From the NCBI RefSeq assembly GCF_036669915.1, contig NC_089320.1, positions 5,499,491 to 5,563,490 on the forward strand: a DNA stretch of 64,000 bases, read 5' to 3'. The notes under the pieces are model-generated. The model saw only the letters and a list, made by a program, of their open reading frames with translations, was not told where the DNA came from and ran no database searches. Each line of letters begins with the position of its first letter. Position 1 is the first letter of the stretch. Shown one piece after another: positions 37,001-48,224 of the stretch. The position numbers were made by a program, and so were the translations under genes. Source of the stretch: Pocillopora verrucosa. Taxonomy: Eukaryota > Cnidaria > Anthozoa > Scleractinia > Pocilloporidae.

Positions 37001-40000
37001 AGCCATAGGGATGGCTTTGGGAAAGCTATTTGTGGATAAGGTCTTTGATGAAACCAGCAAACAACAGGTACACAGTTACACATTAGCTGTTTTTGTGAGT
37101 AATAATATACATGAAAAAAATTACAGCCTCTGATTGGCTGAAAACAAGTGCATTTTTTTATGTAACATGAGTGTAAAGCTGTAACACAAGTGCAAACTAC
37201 AGATAGTGCACCTGCTGCCAAAATTTTGTAGGTCTTGACTTTCTGAGATGCATTTTTCATGTAAATTATTAGCAAGTAACCACATAATTTGGCATGTAGT
37301 TTGGTGTAAATAGGCACTTATAAATTTTTCAAATCTCACTCTTTGTTGTCTTTGAAAAATAATACTTATTAACACCAAATTGCATTCCAAATCATGTTAT
37401 CAGCTGTAAAAATAGATCTGACCTCAGAATTGAGATAGTTTATCCAATGGATAATTTTTTTGGCATAATTATAGCAGGTGACGCATATTGTTCAACTACT
37501 ACTTTTATTAAATAACTTACCCTGTTTATTGCATAAAAAGCTACCTAAGCCTGTATTCTGTGCACTCCTTCAAGTAAATGCTGTCTGAGTATTGTTTGTT
37601 TGACCAACTTGTATCAACTCCACTTACAGTTTTATCCATGAGGATAAAGTTGTCAGTTCACTTTGTATTCCCCTCATGAAGAACTTAACTACTGTGTACT
37701 ATCAGGCTAGGCCTCTATTACAGCACCTTTTCATGTAAGAGCTATCTGCAAGTGCTGCCTGTTTGACTCACTTTTACTGACTCTAATTCTAGTGTTATCC
37801 ATGAGGATAAAATAGGCCATTTTACAGTGGTGTGCTTAGTTGCCAAGCCTTTGATTTAGAGTGAGGCTGAAGGTGACCTTATTGTGATAGAGACCAGTAT
37901 CTAGTTAGAACAATAACAAAGTAATTTATATTTGAAAAGCAGCAATGTTTGTATCATAACAAGGTCACCCTCATAGCCTCACACCTGTTGAAAGGCTTGG
38001 CAACCAATCATGCAATTGTAAAATAGACTATTGTCACCTCATGCTCTGTTCTCCTTGTAGGGGACTGTAGTGTACCTCAACCCTTGAAACCCTGAGAATG
38101 ACCAGCATCTAATTTCTCCTTACAATATCCCCCCCAAAATCACACATAAAGGTCACGAGAAAAAAGGAAATGATCACCAATGGTAGAAGCTCTAGATTGT
38201 TAAACAAGTTCTCCTTGCCATCACCTTAGGAATTGTATTGAGAACAGTATGGAGAATATGCATACTGATGTCAGGGTGTAAAGGGTTAATTTATTTAAGT
38301 CGGATCCTTAGCAGCTATTACAGTCTTAAGTTCATGCTTATATATGTCTGTTTCAAATTGATGGCAGGCCACTGAGATGGTTGATGCTGTGCGTAATGCA
38401 TTTAAGAAAGGTCTTCCATCTCTTGAGTGGATGGATGAAAAGACACGCAAGGCAGCAGAAGACAAGGTATCTAGCTGTTAACAGAGTAATTTGACCCTTA
38501 AGAGCGATCACCATCTAATTTCTCCTTACAGTATGACCCCTGAATCAAGCTCTAACAAAGTGCTAATGCCCGAAATGTCTGCTTTGAAACTCTTTACAAT
38601 GGCCACTTTTCATTATCAACTCAGTTGATAATACTAAGTAACCTTGTTATACTCTCTCACTGATGCAGCACCACAGTTTCTCTAGAAACCTACCCCTTTT
38701 ACTAATTTAGTATTATCGACTGAGTTGACAACATCAACTGGCCACTGTAAAGAGTTTCAAAGCTGACTTTTCAAGCAATAGCCCTTTGTTATTTCATTCT
38801 GACTAAGGGCTAACACTTGAGATGTCAGCTTTAAAAATCTTTATGGTGGCCAATTTACATTATCAACTCAGTTGATAATACTAAATTACCCTGTTATATT
38901 CGCCAACTGATGCTGCACTATAGTTTCTTGAGAAACTTCTCCCCTTTATTCATTTATCTAGCTGTTAATAGCGCATCCCAGATCAAACAACTCTTTCACA
39001 CTCAACAGAATTTTCTAGCTAAATTCTGATGCCCTGAGCCATTGTTTATGAGGACTTTAAATAATTCTTCAGTTGACGCATTTATAAATGAAAGCCTCGC
39101 TAGGTTTGATGAATTTCAATTGGCCTTTAAAATCATTCAGGGTCAAGGAATGATAATCAAAGCCACAAATGTGTTTGAAGCATTTAATATTACTATTTCA
39201 TTTATCATTGAAAGTCCAAGATTTATTACTTATTACAATGATTTTAAAAACTGCACTTGATATTTTTACTGGTCAAGAAACAAAAGTTGGAGTCAGCTTG
39301 TTGGAAGCAAAACAGAAGAATCAAAGTGTTTTTTCTTTAATACTTATAGGCAGATGCAGTGGTAGACATGATTGGATTTCCAGACTACTTCAAAGATCCA
39401 CAAAAACTTGAAGAGAAGTACAAGGGGGTGAGTAGAAGCAGTTGGGTACAACTTTACTGCTACTGAACACCATAAATTTGAAAAACAGTACTCACATGTA
39501 ACAATGATGTAGGTCAGTAGGTCTTTTTACAGGGGAGTACTTAGTTGCCAATCCTTTGATTTAGAGTGAGGCTGAAGGTGACCAGTATCTATTTAGCAAC
39601 TGATAACAAAGTAATTTACATTTGAAAGTGACAATGTTTGTATCATTGATAACAAGGTCACCCTTAGCTTCACTCCTGTTCAAAGGCTTGTCAACCTGGC
39701 ATGCAACTGTAAAATGGACTATCCTGCATGTAAGCTGTCTTCCTTGAGCTACACTGGAGCAAATTAATGCATGAAAGACTGGGGGGTGGGAGGGGGGGAA
39801 GGGTTGTACTGTATCACAATCCTGGGCACAGGCTCTCATTTCATTCTGGGCACAGGGTTTTTTTGCACTTAAATTCTGGGCACTGGGATTTGGTTTTGAG
39901 AAATTTTGGCTGAAAGATTCCTGTATACCCAAGTTTACGTACCTTAAATTGTTGTTGATGATGTAAATGGGCAATCTACAATTTGGTTTCAGGGTACTTG

Positions 40001-43000
40001 TATACCCAAAACTTTGGTGTAGGATATGTGACAGTGTAATCCCTAAGCTAAATGTTGAAAAAGAGAAGTCTCTTCACCCTTTAACCCCTAAGAGTTACTG
40101 GCATATAATTTCTCCTTACAATATCCCCACTGAATCACACATTAATGTTATGAGAATAAAGGAAATGATCACGAATTAAAGAAACTCTTGATTGTTAGAC
40201 AAATTCTCCTTGTCAGCTCCTTAGTAAAAGTACAGAGAACAGTGGGGAGAATATGAATGCTGATGTTAGCATGTGAAGGGTTAATGGCTAGTAATTTCTA
40301 GGTCCCTTTTGTTTGAAAATTATAATTTGGTTGATGCATCTGAGGAGGCTGTTGATATGAACAGTATTGAATTTTCTTTCTGATTGGACATCATTAAAGT
40401 AGGTAGATTGACTTTGGTGTTTGCCCTTTTTTTGTATATTCATTCCCTCAAATACATTTTGTATTACATATTTCATTAACCTGCTATTGGAAATTTGCAA
40501 TAATATGAACAATTTTCTTCATTTTCAGCTTAATTTCGACCCCAAGAATTACTTTCAGAACATGCGCAATTCCGATGACTTCCATCTGTCCAAGACCCTG
40601 CATATGCTTCGAAAGCCTGTTGACAAACATAAGTATGTTTATTGTATGTGTGATTACCTCATACTTATTAGTTCTGGGTGACTTAGAAAATTCTCAATGC
40701 ATTATAGGGGAAATATTTGAAAAAAAGATTTTAATATTAGTGGTTGGTTATTGATTTCCATACATGTGAGGGAAAAGACTGAGATGGAAAGTTGAAGGGT
40801 GGGGGGGGGTGTGCACAAAACAGTGAACCTACACTCCCAGATATATTAGTTGGGACATTTTCCAGAACAACACCTTTTATGTTCTTTCACCCCTCCTCCC
40901 TTCCCAAATTGTGAAATAATTCTGTGTCCATGCCATCTTGCAGACCAACACTGAGAGGGGCAGGGAAAGCTGTATTAGTGTTCTGACAAGTATGCCCTAG
41001 GGTGTAGTTCCCTCCCCCTTTTTTTTTTTCTAATGATTTACTCCTTTTGATTTTTTCTCTTAACCTTTATTCCTAGTTTATTACATGTTTAAATTGATAC
41101 TCTTCATGATTAATGACTATAAACTGTACACTATGAGCCCTTCATCTTGGCCTCCTTGGATAGCGCATGTGAAAGGAACCAATTATTGAAACAAATGTCT
41201 GAGCAAGGAGGTCCAGTTTGGTTGGTGTACCCTTTGTTTGTTGGGCTGTCATGGTCTGAGTGGGAGAAATTGTAGAGAAATTGGCAATTATGAAGCTACT
41301 TGAAAATCTGTTATGAATCTTATGATCATTTCATTTAGTTATAATATCAATTTAATTTTTTCTTTTGAATCTCATCTGTAATAGGTGGTATATGACTCCA
41401 CAAACTGTAAATGCTTACTATAGTCCATCCAGGAACCAGATTGGTAAGTTTATTCCTTCAGTCAGTTGCCCAGAGAAAACACAGTCATACTCCACTGCTT
41501 GTTATTACTATTATTATCATTATGTACACCATTGACCTTCAGCCTTCCCGTTGTCTTCATCATCATCATCATTAACAAAAACATTATCATTATTAAAGCT
41601 CTCAAGTTGATTTACTGGTGAAGAGTGAAATGGGCATCAATACTCTAGGGAGGTCTAAGGGTATTTCCCCTTTCCCCCTCCTGAAAATTGTGAACAACTG
41701 AAGTAGCCAAGATGTACATTCTTTATTATGAGCAAGAATTTCCACTGTTGGAAGGTGTTTGAATGGAGTATAAGAGGAATAAGGAGCAAATTATATTTAA
41801 TAGGATAATTAATTTTCTAGCTGCTTCACCACAGCAGCAATTTGCCTTCTCAAAATCAACAGGTGAAATCAGAAACCTTAATTGTGCACGAAACAATAGT
41901 TTCAGCATGAAAGCATAAGACTGAATTTATTTGAGTGAGTCTTGAGAGCTCTGCAGTATTGTAATGTCAGTCACTCTCCTAATTATTAGAGCTATTGTTA
42001 CTACAATTCTACTGCATTGATGAAAGCAATCTTTATATTTGTCTATAAAATTTTATTATTACATGCAAATGTGGAGTGAAAAGTGATTGGTGAGTCATAG
42101 GAATTTGAGAGGTGATTGACTGGTTATCGTCATTTGTTACCTTGCAGTATTCCCAGCAGGAATTTTGCAAGCTCCATATTATAACAGGAAATTCCCAAAG
42201 TAAGTTGAATTTTACTGTATTCAGTATTACAATGATTCAAACAATTGTAACTGTTATTGATAATTAACCCTTTAACTCTCAGAGGTGATTCACATGTAAT
42301 TTCTCCCTACAAAATCCATGCACTCTAACAAGAAATTCCCAAAGTTAGTTATCACAATGTAACAATGTAATTGTTAACATCAGTATCCATATTCTCTGTA
42401 CTCTTCTTTATACTTTTCCTTTATTACTGACAAGGAGAATTAATTTAACCCTTTAACTCCCAAGATCTGATTGCTAATTCTCCCCTCTAGCTGCTACACA
42501 TTTCCTTGTAAATTAGTTATGAGAACTTGGTGCTAGATCAAGATATCAGCATGTACCTGATAAGTTTGAATATTCTTATTACCTGTTTGCTGAATAATGT
42601 ATGGATATTATAGGGAGAAGTTTCATGTTAATCAAAGTTCCATAATATGAAAATAATTTCCTTTATTCTCATGATCTTAATGAATGATTCAGCAGTATTA
42701 CTGTAAGGAGAAATTAAAGGCTGATCACTCTTAGAGTTTAAAGGGCTAATGGATCACAATTTTATAATCAGGTATTTTATTAACTCTTGATGGTTATTTT
42801 GATATCAATTTTATATTTTCAGTTGAAAATATGTCTTCCTTATGTTTAAAATGCATTTTTTTCTCCTTTTTGTTCAATTCCTGACAGGGTTGTCAACTTT
42901 GGAGAAATTGGAGCTGTGGTGGGCCATGAACTTACTCATGCCTTTGACAATTCAGGTAAAATGTGTTTGTCTACAAAAATTCTCTACGGGAATTTCTACA

Positions 43001-46000
43001 CACAATTGCTTTGATTTGCAGTTGGTTTTTAGTGGTATGCAGAGCATTGAAACTTATCTGTGAGACAGAACTGTTCACTACCTCCTTCCTCCTGAGAAAT
43101 TCTGCTGTGATGAGATCATGCTCTAATCACCAAAAAATGAAATGAAATGAAACTAATTTTTAAGATCAAAAATAACATTTTGCCAACATTAGATTACCTA
43201 ATGAAAAGTTACCTAAAAGTCCTATGATGAAATGTTGGACAATCTTTGCTTTTTTTAAGTTTTAAGGAAATTTAGGCTAACAAGGAAAATTATCTGACTC
43301 ATTTCTTTTTTTGATTTCAGTGTAGAATAATGTGAAGAATTCTCCCCTCAGCTAATTTTTCAATTTGTTTACATAGGTCGCATGTATGATAAGTATGGAA
43401 ATTATGGAACCCTGTGGTGGACTCAAAAATCTGTGGAACAGTATGAGAAGAGAAGTGCATGTATGATAGACCAGTATTCACAATTTTCTTACTTTAACAA
43501 AAAAGTAAGTGGAATGTTTTTCTTGCTCTTAGCCAATAGCTATCATGTAGGATTGGAGTCACATTAATGTTTTTTGTTGAAAGGTTATTGATTTACAGAT
43601 GGCTGGACAAATACAGACTCACTGAACAAATTACTGAATGACTGATGGTCTGAATCACTGACCAACTGACTGACTGACTAACTGACCCACTGATTGATTG
43701 ACTGACTGATCAAGGGATTGATTGAGCGACTGATAGACCAACTCTTTTTATTGTAAAGTAAAGGAAGAAATTATTGATTGCAAAGCTCTGTATCTATAGC
43801 TTAAGTATAAATCAAAGAACTTACAAATAATTTGTTACTGTTAGAAAAAAATTGGATATGTACTATATATAATCTTGGGCTATATGAACCCTTTAACTCC
43901 CGAGATCTGATAGTCGTTTCTCCCCTCCAGCTGTTACACATTTCCTTTTAAATTAGTTACAAGAATTTGGTGTTAGATCAAGACAACAACTTCTACTTGA
44001 TATGTTTGAGTATTCTCATTACCTGTTTGCTGGATAATGTATGGATGTTGCAGGGAGAAGTTAGATGTTAATCACTTCTGAGAGTTAAAGAGTTAAATCA
44101 AGCACCTGTAATTGTTTCTTTGTGATTTTTTTCTCTCCCATCAGGTGAAAGGCAAAGTTACCCTGGGAGAAAACATAGCTGATAATGGAGGCTTAAAGTC
44201 TGCTTACAATGTCAGTATTCATCATCTTAAAATTCATTCTGTTACATAATGGAATTTTCTTTAGAACAAAATTATTTATCTTGGCTATTGTTTCTTATGG
44301 GCTGTACAACAACAGAGAGGGGTAGGAGAAACTTAAGTCCCCCCTCCCTCGCTAATCGAAATTTAGGAGGCTTGGCCCCCATGTTTTTGTGTAGAAATTA
44401 TTTCAAATGCAGAAATTTGGAATAATCAATTTGCTCCAGAAAATCTTCAGTCTCATGAGCCTCTCATATATCTTTTCATCAGGATGAACCTAGTAAAATA
44501 ATTAATGAAAGGAAATTTTTTTGGACGATTGTCCTCTCATACACTGTCAAAAATCAGGTACAGATAACTAGACTGTTAGAATTGTAAAGAGGTTTGCTTC
44601 TACCAAATCTCCAAACAAACTATGTAAAGGACATTGCAGAAAAGTTTGAGTAAGGAAGAGCAGTTGGCTTGGCATATGATGTGCCCATCCAATCACAACT
44701 AGGTTTCAAAACACTTTTCTGCCTCTATCTGTTGCCTGAAATGCCAATGATTGATAGAGCTAGCAGTGCACTGAGTCTATCGTTCTTATCCAGACTTCTA
44801 CTCATCCATGTACACCCTAACATTAGTATGCAAGTTCTCTATACTGTTCTCTATACATTTCATGTTACTTCCAAGGAGAATTCATCTATTAATCAAGAGC
44901 TTCTTGAGTTTGCAATCCCTTCCTTCATTCTCATGACCTTGATATTTAATTCAGGGGTGATACTATTGAAAGAAATTACAGTTCTCAATTGCTGTGCTAT
45001 GCTTGAACTAAGGAATAAAGGCAGGTTGTTATCATTCAGATCAATAAAAATTACCTGTAGTAAATAATATACTCATTTTCTTTGTTTATTAGGCTTATAA
45101 GGAGTGGGAAAAGAAAGAAGGAGTAGAACCTCCCCTTCCTCTCCTAAACATGACGGCAGATCAAACATTCTTCACTGCATTTGCACAGGTACATTGTAAA
45201 TTGCTGTTGATAGAACTTGTCGTTGCTAAATTTTTAGATTTTTAGCCCTTTACATCTTAACATCAGTTTGTATATTCTCTATACTGTTCTCTGTGTGTTT
45301 CCTTTCAAACTGGGAAGGAGTATTTGTTTAAAAGTCACAATTAAGTTTTTATTGAGCGATTGTTGCAATTTAATGGTTCACTCAGTGATAATACTTTGAG
45401 GAGAAATTAGATGTTAGTCACTAACTTAAAGGTTAAAAAGTGAAAGAAATATTTCATATGTGACTTGGAGCTTTATTTTTCACAGAGCTGGTGTGCAAAC
45501 ATAAGAGAGCAGGTTGCGATTGTCAGGCTTGATTCTGACTCCCACTCACCTGATAAATTCAGGTATGAATTTAAAGCAAAATTCTTCAATCTTTTTACAC
45601 TGCAGTTTCTGAAGTCTTGAACACATGAAATCATCCCCATTCGTTTCACTTTTTTAGACATCACTAGTACATTAAGCTCTCTGCTATTATCTCTTTCACT
45701 CCCAGTATCTCATTAGCAATCCTCTGTACTGTCTGCCATATAACTCTCATGTTGGTTGAAAGAATTTGGTATTGGATCAACTAATGATGCCCTAATTTAT
45801 ATTTTTTTCTCGATTCTCATTACTTGTCTGCTTGATATTGTATTATTATAGTAAGGAGAAATTCTGTCTTGGTCACCCATGGGAGTAAGAGGGTTAAAAA
45901 GCACACATTAAACTTTGATTTTGTTCTTTCAGGGTCCTGGGTTCACTGTCTAACTCAGAAGATTTTGCTGCAGCCTTCAAATGTGATCTTGGAAGCAAAA

Positions 46001-46032
46001 TGAACCCTAAGAAAAAATGTCACATTTGGTAG
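31044..46032 (+). CDS. ECE/neprilysin-like M13 zinc metallopeptidase
   Basis: Seventeen exons (31044-31838, 32258-32317, 32801-32917, 34589-34675, 36387-36517, 36845-37067, 38368-38466, 39350-39427, 40529-40632, 41385-41443, 42148-42199, 42888-42955, 43377-43504, 44145-44210, 45093-45188, 45486-45562, 45933-46032) join in phase to 779 aa. A cytosolic tail of about 68 residues and one membrane span (about 69-92) make it a type II ectoenzyme. CDDFYEYACGGW opens the M13 domain. VNAYYSPSRNQIVFPAGILQ precedes the zinc site HELTH (H615, E616, H619), with ENIADNGG (E676) as third ligand and DSHSP (H741) in the active site. The C-terminus MNPKKKCHIW is typical. The family cleaves small peptides such as endothelins and enkephalins. 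It resembles ECE more than PHEX, but orthology is unresolved. AATAAA is at 46981. Confidence 0.95.
32028..32225. repeat. Dispersed repeat, copy 1 (peptidase intron 1)
   Basis: Shares GACACAAGTGCAAATTAC-like, GGTCTGTCTTGACTTTCTG and TAATTTGGTGTAAATA words, in the same order, with 37125-37350. Confidence 0.65.
32340..32417 (-). mobile_element. M2 fragment
   Basis: TTACTAATTTACAAGGAAAT through CAGATCTTGGGAGTTAAAGG. Only the terminal 75 bp of M2 is present. Confidence 0.65.
32992..33198 (-). mobile_element. M1 MITE-like element, both ends intact
   Basis: TTAACCCTTTAACTCTCATG at the left and GGAAGTTAAAGGGTTAA at the right. First of two head-to-tail M1 copies in peptidase intron 3. Confidence 0.85.
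33199..33402 (-). mobile_element. M1 MITE-like element, abutting copy
   Basis: Directly follows the previous copy, in the same orientation. It ends CTTGGGAGTAAAAAGGTTAA. Confidence 0.8.
33488..33694 (+). mobile_element. M1 MITE-like element
   Basis: Opposite orientation to the two M1 copies just upstream. Ends CATGGGAGTTGAAGGGTTTA. Confidence 0.8.
33708..33921. repeat. FB2 foldback repeat (peptidase intron 3)
   Basis: GGTCCATTTTACAATTGTGT, GCCAAGCCTTTTAAC and AAGGGTGACCTTGTTTTGAT are mirrored by CACAACAAGGTCACCTTC, AAAGGCTTGG and CTGTAAAATGGCC. Long inverted arms flank a short centre. Confidence 0.8.
33930..34140 (-). mobile_element. Degraded M1 element
   Basis: GAACCCTTCCATGCCTAAAA at the left; ACCAAATTCTCATGGTAAAT and AGAGAAAGGTTTA near the right. 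Confidence 0.55.
34226..34412 (-). mobile_element. M2 MITE-like element
   Basis: TTAACCCTGAACTCTCAGAA at the left, with CATACATTATCCAGCGAGTA and TTATCAGGTAAAAGCTG inside. The right end is worn. Confidence 0.7.
34462..34573. repeat. 61-bp tandem duplication just upstream of peptidase exon 4
   Basis: GGTTGATAGTCATCTTTGAT starts at 34462 and again at 34523, each running into ATTTTCATTTAAA. The second copy ends about 15 bp before the exon 4 acceptor (exon starts 34589). Confidence 0.85.
34868..35050 (+). mobile_element. Degenerate SINE-like sequence
   Basis: TTATACTTCTTAGTGGGGAG followed by AGGCACTTTG resembles the SINE body seen in reverse at 16.8 kb. No clear pol III boxes. Confidence 0.35.
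37125..37350. repeat. Dispersed repeat, copy 2 (peptidase intron 6)
   Basis: Second copy of the 32028-32225 repeat, with ACACAAGTGCAAACTACAGA and AGTTTGGTGTAAATAGGCAC. Confidence 0.65.
37801..38036. repeat. FB2 foldback repeat (peptidase intron 6)
   Basis: GGCCATTTTACAGTGGTGTG and GTGAGGCTGAAGGTGACCTT are mirrored by AACAAGGTCACCCTCATAGC and GCAATTGTAAAATAGACTA. Confidence 0.8.
38080..38289 (-). mobile_element. M3 MITE-like element
   Basis: CTCAACCCTTGAAACCCTGA at the left and TGTCAGGGTGTAAAGGGTTA at the right. It ends about 80 bp before peptidase exon 7. Confidence 0.8.
38491..38545 (-). mobile_element. M3 fragment fused to FB1
   Basis: TTGACCCTTAAGAGCGATCA through ACAGTATGACCCCTGAATCA, then an abrupt switch into FB1 sequence. 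Confidence 0.55.
38546..38962. repeat. FB1 foldback repeats, one and a half copies in tandem
   Basis: A partial copy (38546-38703) is followed by a full one starting TTAGTATTATCGACTGAGTT. Both end with the TTTCT-AGAAAC-CCCCTTT tail. Peptidase intron 7. Confidence 0.7.
39512..39726. repeat. FB2 foldback repeat (peptidase intron 8)
   Basis: Third FB2 copy, with TTTAGAGTGAGGCTGAAGGT and, mirrored, AACAAGGTCACCCTTAGC and AACTGTAAAATGGAC. Confidence 0.75.
40077..40283 (-). mobile_element. M3 MITE-like element
   Basis: CACCCTTTAACCCCTAAGAG at the left and GTTAGCATGTGAAGGGTTAA at the right. Peptidase intron 8. Confidence 0.8.
41590..41975. repeat. Duplicated segment, copy 1 (peptidase intron 10)
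   Basis: AAGAATTTCCACTGTTGGAA, CTTCTCAAAATCAACAG and GAGAGCTCTGCA occur in the same order at 47160-47530. Length is about 380 bp with moderate divergence. Confidence 0.7.
42265..42335 (-). mobile_element. M2 fragment
   Basis: TTAACCCTTTAACTCTCAGA through ATTTCTCCCTACAAAATCCA, then truncated. Confidence 0.55.
42370..42750 (+). mobile_element. M3 element interrupted by an M2 insertion
   Basis: The M3 5' part (to about 42442, ending CAAGGAGAATTAATTT) and the M3 3' part (from about 42650, ATTTCCTTTATTCTCATGA) flank an M2 copy at about 42443-42645. The M2 starts TTAACCCTTTAACTCCCAAG. Peptidase intron 11. Confidence 0.75.
43615..43745. repeat. Degenerate (ACTG)n simple repeat
   Basis: Runs such as ACTGACTGACTAACTGA and GATTGATTGACTGACTGAT in peptidase intron 13. 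Confidence 0.8.
43889..44097 (+). mobile_element. M2 MITE-like element, near intact
   Basis: AACCCTTTAACTCCCGAGAT at the left and TCTGAGAGTTAAAGAGTTAA at the right. It ends about 47 bp before peptidase exon 14. Confidence 0.85.
44812..44990 (+). mobile_element. M3 MITE-like element, 3' end lost
   Basis: TACACCCTAACATTAGTATG through TTTAATTCAGGGGTGATACT. Peptidase intron 14. Confidence 0.7.
45243..45438 (+). mobile_element. M3 MITE-like element
   Basis: AGCCCTTTACATCTTAACAT at the left and CACTAACTTAAAGGTTAA at the right. Peptidase intron 15. Confidence 0.7.
45690..45898 (+). mobile_element. M1 MITE-like element
   Basis: TATCTCTTTCACTCCCAGTA at the left and CATGGGAGTAAGAGGGTTAA at the right. 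It ends 35 bp before the last peptidase exon. Confidence 0.8.
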
Positions 46033-46057
46033 AGAAACTAATTCTCTTGAACCTGCC

Positions 46058-46271
46058 TTAACCTTTTCACAATAACGTCAGTATGCATATTCTCCATACT
46101 GTTCTTTATGCATTTCTTCAGGTGCTGACAAGGAGAATTTGTTTGGCAATCAAAGGCTTCTATAATTGGTGATCATTTCCTTTATTTTTTGTGGCCTTTA
46201 TATTTAACTCAGTGGGTGATATTGCAAGGCGATATTAGATGATAACCACTCTCAAGGATTAAAGGATTAAC
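46058..46271 (+). mobile_element. M3 MITE-like element in the peptidase 3' UTR
   Basis: CTTAACCTTTTCACAATAAC at the left and CTCAAGGATTAAAGGATTAA at the right. It starts 26 bp after the stop codon. Confidence 0.75.
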
Positions 46272-46311
46272 AGAGAATTTCTTAAATATTGGAGTTGCGG
46301 TAAATTCTATT

Positions 46312-46520
46312 GACCCTTTAACTCCAAGATCTCATTAGTAATTCTCCTTACTGTCTGTCATATAGTTCTTTTGATGTTAGTTTGGAGAATCTGGTATTAG
46401 ATCAACTAATAATCCCCTGGTTAATATTTTTCTTTATTCTCATCACTTGTCTGCTTGATATTGTATCAATATTGTGAGGAGAAATTTTGTCTTGGTCACT
46501 CATGGGAGTTAAAGGGTTAA
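46312..46520 (+). mobile_element. M1 MITE-like element in the peptidase 3' UTR
   Basis: GACCCTTTAACTCCAAGATC at the left and ATGGGAGTTAAAGGGTTAA at the right. Confidence 0.8.
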
Positions 46521-46603
46521 AAAAAGGTTACCATTTTCTGGCAGACTACCGATTCCAACCACTCCTTTAAACTTTTTTATTTATTCAGTTTCAGTTCAAT
46601 CAA

Positions 46604-46676
46604 ATTTCATTCAATTTTCAGTGTTAATTTCATTCAATTTTCAGTGTTAATTTCATTTAATTTCAAGTGTTAAATA
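46604..46676. repeat. 23-bp tandem repeat, three copies
   Basis: TTCATTCAATTTTCAGTGTT repeats with period 23; the third copy is slightly diverged. Confidence 0.85.
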
Positions 46677-46980
46677 CCTTAACCAAGGTTTTTTCAGAAG
46701 TCCTGCCAATGACTTAAAATGTTGTGATGATAACTTATTTAAATTATTCATAGTAACTACTAGAAGTACTATTAGAGTTATTTTCAGTGTGGAAGAAGTT
46801 TTGACATTTGCTCATTGTCAGAGCAAAGGAAAATGTAATAATATTGTAATTATATGTACCAAGTAGGTAGTGTTTATTTAATTTTAAAATACCCATTTAT
46901 GTGGGTAGAGTTTCCCTAGACATAACCTCATGTTCATGAGGATGATGTGAGAAGAGAAAGGCATATTGATTATTTTGGTC

Positions 46981-46986
46981 AATAAA
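46981..46986 (+). terminator. Poly(A) signal candidate of the peptidase gene
   Basis: First good AATAAA after the stop codon, giving a 3' UTR of about 0.97 kb that would include two MITE-like elements. Confidence 0.4.
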
Positions 46987-47159
46987 GGTACAGCTGTCTT
47001 GTACAGAAGAGGAGTTTTGGTAAAATATTTCTTTTGTGTTGTTTTGTTTTTTATTTTCATTTTGATTAGGAAAATAGGGCGATGAGAAAATGTAATAACA
47101 CAAAAGAGATGTAATGCTATAGTAGGGTCAAATTTTATCATTAATATTTTGTAAATTTT

Positions 47160-47530
47160 TTTTTGAAGTTCTCAAGTTTATTTTCTGGTAAAGAGTAAGA
47201 TGCCACATGCACCACTCACCTGGGGGGTATGAGGGCATGCTTACACAGAAAATTGTGAAAAAAATGAAGCAGCTAAGACATGCAGCAAGAATTTCCACTG
47301 TTGGAAAGTGTTTAAGGCGAGTACAAAAGTAAAGAGGGGTGAATTACATTTAGAAGGATAATCATGTTAAACTTTATAAGTACTTAACTGAATCAGCAGT
47401 TTGCCGTCTCAAAATCAACAGTTTAAACCAGAAACCTATGATGATAGTTTCAATGTGCAAGTGTATGATTGAATTTATTTTTGTGAAACTCCAGAGCTCT
47501 GCATACTGTATTAATATCGCATACTGTATT
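47160..47530. repeat. Duplicated segment, copy 2 (3' of the peptidase gene)
   Basis: Matches 41590-41975 in order and orientation, with CAGCAAGAATTTCCACTGTT, GCCGTCTCAAAATCAACAG and CCAGAGCTCTGCATACTG. Confidence 0.7.
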
Positions 47531-48220
47531 AGTTTGGTTACTTAACAGTGCTACAGTACACTTTGTTAAGACAACTGAATTTCAACATTAAAATTGTTCA
47601 ATAACTTGTAAATGTTAAGGTGCAAGATATTTTCATTATGTATGTTAAAATACACACACACATATATATATCTATAAGTCTCAGATATATAAACAATGGC
47701 CTTCATTTGATTCCAAAATATGCACGGATAGTTGTCTTCAGAAAGCAAAGTTTGAGGAAAACTGTGAGATTCAAGGAACAAATATTGTTTACAGACAAAT
47801 AAACAAGGATATTTTTGTGCCAAATGGAGGCTATTGTGTTTATTATCCTTCAAATATTTCTCAACATGTGGGAAAAAAATTTTTACCAACAGCTTAATGT
47901 TTACTGCATTAGATTTTCACTTTTCAATGTTCTCTGGTATAACTTTGTGAACAAATAGATCCTGTCTTCTGTAACAACCTGAAAGCACTCTCTCACTGTC
48001 AATTAAATTTTACAGGAAAACTTATCATAGTTGAAAATAAGGTTTAAAGTTAGGGAATATCACTTGGGGTATATCCTCAGATATTCTCCAGTTTTAGCTA
48101 GGGCATATACGGTCATGTGATGCATTAAGACTAATGGCGTACAAGCAAAATATTTGATGGATTATAATAAAAGTAAACTGTTTTAAAGGTAAAATAAAAT
48201 TCAGCACAAACATTAGAATA
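47531..48220. other. Intergenic, mostly featureless
   Basis: Contains an (AC)n(AT)n microsatellite at about 47651-47672. No coding exon seen. Confidence 0.5.
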
Positions 48221-48224
48221 TGTG

